A stretch of 38,810 bases of DNA from an uncultured Clostridia bacterium (GTDB lineage: Bacteria > Bacillota > Clostridia > UBA1381), in NCBI GenBank assembly GCA_934454035.1, contig CAKSFY010000008.1, positions 1-38,810 on the forward strand, read 5' to 3'. Under the pieces are notes generated by a model, which was not told the origin of the DNA, searched no databases, and worked only from the letters and a program-made list of their open reading frames with translations. This document shows, in pieces, positions 35,584-38,810 of this stretch (its first letter is position 1; each line of letters begins with the position of its first letter). The position numbers and the translations under genes were made by a program.

Positions 35584-38154
35584 ATGAAAAAAAGAATATT
35601 ATTAATTCTCTTATGCCTCGGAATGATGATGCAGTGTGTTGTTGTTCCGGCAGGCGCAAAGGCAGATGATACCGAAAAATACGAAATATTATGTGCATTG
35701 GGCTTTTTCAGCAGTGACTTGGTGTATAAAAAGGAAGCAACCGTCCAAAAAATAGAATTGCTTGATGCCATATTCTCGGCAATTCCAAAGGATAAGCAAA
35801 CCCTTTGCAGCGATGACACAGGTTTTTCGGATGTCAAGCCTACCGATGACATTGCCAATGTTGCTTATAACACATATCTTAGAGGACTGTTGGGCGGTGA
35901 CAGAAGGCTTAACCCGTATGCGACAATCGGTATTGAAGAAGCTTCAAAAATTCTTGTGAATCTGCTCGGTTACGGCGCAATGGTAAGCAACAAGGGTTAC
36001 AGCGCAATTGCTTCCGATTTGGGACTGACAAAGAATATGTCCCGAACAAGCGGATTTACGGCTGAAAACATGGTCTGCATGCTTTACAATGCACTGGATG
36101 TTGAGGTTGTCAGCCCGATGCTTTTAGATACTTCAAAGGGGCGCTCCGAAGAAAAAACATTTATGTCGGAAATGCTTCTGGCAGGCAGCGGCAGCGGTAT
36201 TGTAAATGCAAACGCATATACGGGAATATCCGGCAAGAATAAAACGGCAGACGGAGAAATAATGGTCGGCAGCGAGCTTTATAAAGCGGACAACAGAATC
36301 GGAGAAGAATATATCGGCTGCAAAATAGATTATTACTATAAACTGCATGACGGCGACGATGCGGAGCTTGTTTATGCAAAGCTTGGCAGCAATGTAAAAA
36401 TAACCGAGATTGACGCAGAAAATATTATAAGCTTTAAGAACCTGACCTACAGATACGAATACGGACCGGATTTGAACAAGACAAAGGATATATCCTTTAC
36501 GAGCGGTGCAGCGGTTATTTATAACGGCTTGGAAATTGTGGCTCCGTTTGATAAATATATGCCGTCTGACGGTTCGGTTAAGCTTATAAGCAATTCCGGC
36601 AACAGCAAAAATGATGTCGTAATCATAAATGACTGCGAAATTATTGTTGCCGAGGGATATAATTTTGATAAAGGGATTATTTATGATAAATATAATCCCG
36701 ATAATGAAATTGAGCTGGACAGATTCTCAAAGCCGGCAAGCTATGAAGTAAGGCTTTCGGACGGCACAACGGCAAAATTTACAGATATTAATGAATATGA
36801 TATTTTGTCCGTTGCAAGATCTCAAAATAATGAGAAAATCACAATAACTGTTTCAAAGGATTCAGTTTCCGGTACGGTAAATTCATTGTCGTCATTGTCG
36901 GTCAAAATTAACGGGATTGTATATCAGGTTGCCGAGACCAATTATCTGGACAAAGAAAATGTCTCTGTAAGAGCAAGCGGAATTTTCCATTTGGACGAAA
37001 AAGGCAGAGTAACTGCATTTGAAAAGCAGAAAGCGTCTGGGCTGAAAGCAGGATATCTTACCAAGATGAGCCTTTTGACAGGTGATGAAATGGAGCTTGA
37101 GTATGACGTTTTAAAGATTAAATTCTTTTCCGAGGATGGCGAGATAATGTCGCTGTACACCGGAAAAAATGTGTACTTTAACGATACAAAGGTGGATAAT
37201 GTTTCTGCAATTTTCAGTGAATTTACAACATTAAACGATTCCGGAAATTATGAAGCGGTTCCTCAGCTTTTCCTGTACAAATCGGATACCATGGGAAAAA
37301 TCAGATATATTTATAAAGCGCGTCCGTATGACGATTCGAGTATAGAAAACAAAGACGGCTTTTGTGAAATCAACAGCCAGAAAGAGTGGCTGGTAAGAAA
37401 CGAGGACCGGCAGTTCCAGATGACATTCAGATTTACCGATGACACTGTTATTATTGCAGTGCCTAAGGATGTGAACAGAGAAGAAGGCTTTTCGGCATAT
37501 AAAGGAGGAAACCCCTTTACATGGCGTCAGCATGCATACTTCAGAGCGTATGCAATGGAAACCAACGCGTCGGTTGCCGACTACATAGTATGGTACAGAG
37601 GCGAAAGCGGTGAGAGCGGCGGACAAGCGATGGCAATAGATTCTATGAGTTATGCTCTTGACAAGGACGACAACCCTGTTCATAAAATGACCGGAATCCG
37701 ATCGAACGGCTCTGTTGAGCTAACCTTTGCGTCCAGTCTGAGCGGCGGTGCTCAGGATTTGGAAAGCGGCGATATAATCAGCGCGGTTGTTGATGAGGAT
37801 AATGTAATTACCGACTTTACAAAGCTGTTTGATTACGGCGAGCAGCGGCAGCTGATCGGCACTTCGCCGGATAAGAGAGCAGACCCCAGATACGGTTTCT
37901 GGAATGTTTATTCCGTAGATAATAATGACCTGATTATAACCAAAAAAGCCGCCAATGACACGAGCATCAGACGCTCGGATCTGGAGCGCATGTTTATGAC
38001 CGGAAAATCGGTATATAAATTCAACAAAAAGAAGAAGCGGTTTGAAACGGTCGATATTAAGGATATCAGCGGTTTTGATAAGACTGCGGATTATTCAAAG
38101 ATTTTCACCATAACTAAATACGGAGATTACAGTTTTTCGGTATTTTATGATTAA
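35584..38154 (+). CDS. Large secreted protein with N-terminal SLH-like region
   Basis: 856 aa from ATG 35584 (ribosome site GGGAAGG; signal peptide MKKRILLILLCLGMMM... GAKA-DD). An upstream start at 35563 would overlap the previous stop and displace the signal. Residues ~33-180 resemble degenerate SLH repeats (FSDVKPTDDIANVAYNTYLR, LLGGDRRLNPYATIGIEEAS, FTAENMVCMLYNAL), here at the N-terminus. The remaining ~670 residues are strand-rich with repeated short beta motifs and no catalytic signature I know. Likely an S-layer-type structural or wall-associated protein, co-transcribed with the SLH gene before it and the small stalk-domain gene after it. Confidence 0.8.
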   Translation: MKKRILLILLCLGMMMQCVVVPAGAKADDTEKYEILCALGFFSSDLVYKKEATVQKIELLDAIFSAIPKDKQTLCSDDTGFSDVKPTDDIANVAYNTYLRGLLGGDRRLNPYATIGIEEASKILVNLLGYGAMVSNKGYSAIASDLGLTKNMSRTSGFTAENMVCMLYNALDVEVVSPMLLDTSKGRSEEKTFMSEMLLAGSGSGIVNANAYTGISGKNKTADGEIMVGSELYKADNRIGEEYIGCKIDYYYKLHDGDDAELVYAKLGSNVKITEIDAENIISFKNLTYRYEYGPDLNKTKDISFTSGAAVIYNGLEIVAPFDKYMPSDGSVKLISNSGNSKNDVVIINDCEIIVAEGYNFDKGIIYDKYNPDNEIELDRFSKPASYEVRLSDGTTAKFTDINEYDILSVARSQNNEKITITVSKDSVSGTVNSLSSLSVKINGIVYQVAETNYLDKENVSVRASGIFHLDEKGRVTAFEKQKASGLKAGYLTKMSLLTGDEMELEYDVLKIKFFSEDGEIMSLYTGKNVYFNDTKVDNVSAIFSEFTTLNDSGNYEAVPQLFLYKSDTMGKIRYIYKARPYDDSSIENKDGFCEINSQKEWLVRNEDRQFQMTFRFTDDTVIIAVPKDVNREEGFSAYKGGNPFTWRQHAYFRAYAMETNASVADYIVWYRGESGESGGQAMAIDSMSYALDKDDNPVHKMTGIRSNGSVELTFASSLSGGAQDLESGDIISAVVDEDNVITDFTKLFDYGEQRQLIGTSPDKRADPRYGFWNVYSVDNNDLIITKKAANDTSIRRSDLERMFMTGKSVYKFNKKKKRFETVDIKDISGFDKTADYSKIFTITKYGDYSFSVFYD

Positions 38155-38171
38155 TCGATGGAGGTATGATG

Positions 38172-38612
38172 ATGAAAAAAATATGTATTATGCTCGCAGT
38201 CATTGCCGCAATGTCATCAAATGCTTATGCAGAGAATGTGAGCAAGGCTTATGAGAATGTTATCGTCATTAAGGACGGAGTAACGCAGGATTACACGGTC
38301 AGTGTGCTTGAAGAGGACGGCTGCACCCTGGCGCCCATGCGCACTGTGTTTGATTTAATGCATGCAAAACTTACCTGGGACGGCATGAGAAAGCAGATAA
38401 GAACGAGTGTTATGGGTAACATTATACTCAGCATAGGAAGTCCTTATGTTATGGTTGGAGGCAATAACGGAACCGCAAATTATGTTATGGAAACGTATCC
38501 TAGAATTTATAACGATTCAACTATGGTTCCGCTGAAATTTTTGCAGGATGCGCTCAACATAAAAATTAATTATGCACAAAATTCCAACAGCCTGGTTCTG
38601 GTTACGGATTAA
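38172..38612 (+). CDS. Small secreted copper-amine-oxidase-N ('stalk') domain protein
   Basis: 146 aa. Three consecutive ATGs (38166, 38169, 38172); the last is best spaced (seven bases) from GGAGG. Signal peptide MKKICIMLAVIAAMSSNAYA-EN. The mature ~125 residues match the Cu amine oxidase N-terminal (stalk) domain: TLAPMRTVFDLMHAKLTWDG, then STMVPLKFLQDALNIKINY and a final LVLVTD strand. Despite the name this domain has no oxidase chemistry; it is a frequent module on clostridial surface proteins, rarely alone. 17 bp after the preceding gene. Confidence 0.88.
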   Translation: MKKICIMLAVIAAMSSNAYAENVSKAYENVIVIKDGVTQDYTVSVLEEDGCTLAPMRTVFDLMHAKLTWDGMRKQIRTSVMGNIILSIGSPYVMVGGNNGTANYVMETYPRIYNDSTMVPLKFLQDALNIKINYAQNSNSLVLVTD

Positions 38613-38635
38613 TTACGAAAGGAATGGTAAAAAGT

Positions 38636-38810
38636 ATGTTAAAAAGAATTATCAGCATAGTTTGCGCCCTGTCCATGCTTATGAGCTTCCCGGCGGTTGT
38701 ATCGGCAGAAGAAGGAAAAGCAGATGACGGAAACAAGCTTTACTGCCTTTCGGCAAACCATTGGAATTCAAAGGATAAAAAGCTTTATTTGCAAAAGGGA
38801 ATAGAGCTTG
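38636..38810 (+). CDS. Secreted protein, 5' end only
   Basis: An open frame from ATG 38636 to the window edge (58 codons). It starts with a signal peptide (MLKRIISIVCALSMLMSFPA... VSA-EE) and continues ADDGNKLYCLSANHWNSKDK. AAAGGA lies 12 bases upstream; in-frame ATG 38624 is too close to it. No domain is identifiable yet. Spacing of 23 bp from the stalk gene suggests the operon continues. Confidence 0.7.
   Translation, partial: MLKRIISIVCALSMLMSFPAVVSAEEGKADDGNKLYCLSANHWNSKDKKLYLQKGIEL

Overview
The window looks like chromosome from a gut-type, anaerobic Clostridia-class Firmicute. It is AT-rich by eye, with strong AGGAGG-type ribosome sites, frequent TTG/GTG starts, S-layer-homology (SLH) anchors, cohesin/dockerin/X2 modules, DUF6273 and FIVAR modules, and short GC-rich intergenic hairpin repeats built around TTGCCTAAA. 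Most genes encode secreted or surface proteins. No rRNA, tRNA, CRISPR array, transposase or phage structural gene was seen.

Layout. 1-2133 (minus): 3'-truncated secreted DUF6273 protein. 2134-3312: intergenic zone with a strong promoter, a ~70-codon gene broken by an exact 10-bp tandem duplication, a hydrophobic mini-ORF with a stop at codon 2, and a ~120-bp tandem repeat. 3313-18037 (plus): surface-assembly block of four large secreted proteins: a beta-helix/InlB-repeat/dockerin protein, a scaffoldin-like protein (cohesin-like, FN3-like, X2, dockerin), an anchoring scaffoldin-like protein (cohesin-like, dockerin, cohesin-like, three SLH), and a chitobiase-C-repeat protein with three SLH domains. 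A second cluster of hairpin repeats lies at 8511-8664.

18186-19667 (minus): MATE efflux gene with a consensus promoter and a leader ending in an intrinsic-terminator-like hairpin; a strong bidirectional terminator separates it from the SLH gene. 19743-24178 (plus): signalling operon made of a kinase-less two-TM sensor-like protein, a YesN-type REC-AraC response regulator and a YesM-type histidine kinase. 24269-27685: lipoprotein solute-binding protein and two permeases (LplB/YtcP type, no ATPase). 27777-38810: secreted proteins, namely two discoidin-like/FIVAR proteins, an SLH-anchored protein, a large protein with an N-terminal SLH-like region, a small copper-amine-oxidase-N ('stalk') protein, and the first codons of another secreted protein.

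How it fits together. The signalling and transporter operons each carry two direct copies of an AATAGCAGGATTTC-like motif, 20 bp apart, with the second copy exactly 37 bp upstream of the -10 box. This is best explained as the operator of the AraC-type regulator, which would control its own operon and the transporter and possibly genes downstream. The first block resembles an enzyme-free cellulosome-like scaffold; the second resembles a carbohydrate sensing, import and surface-binding locus. No catalytic glycan-degrading domain was recognised, so the substrate is unknown.
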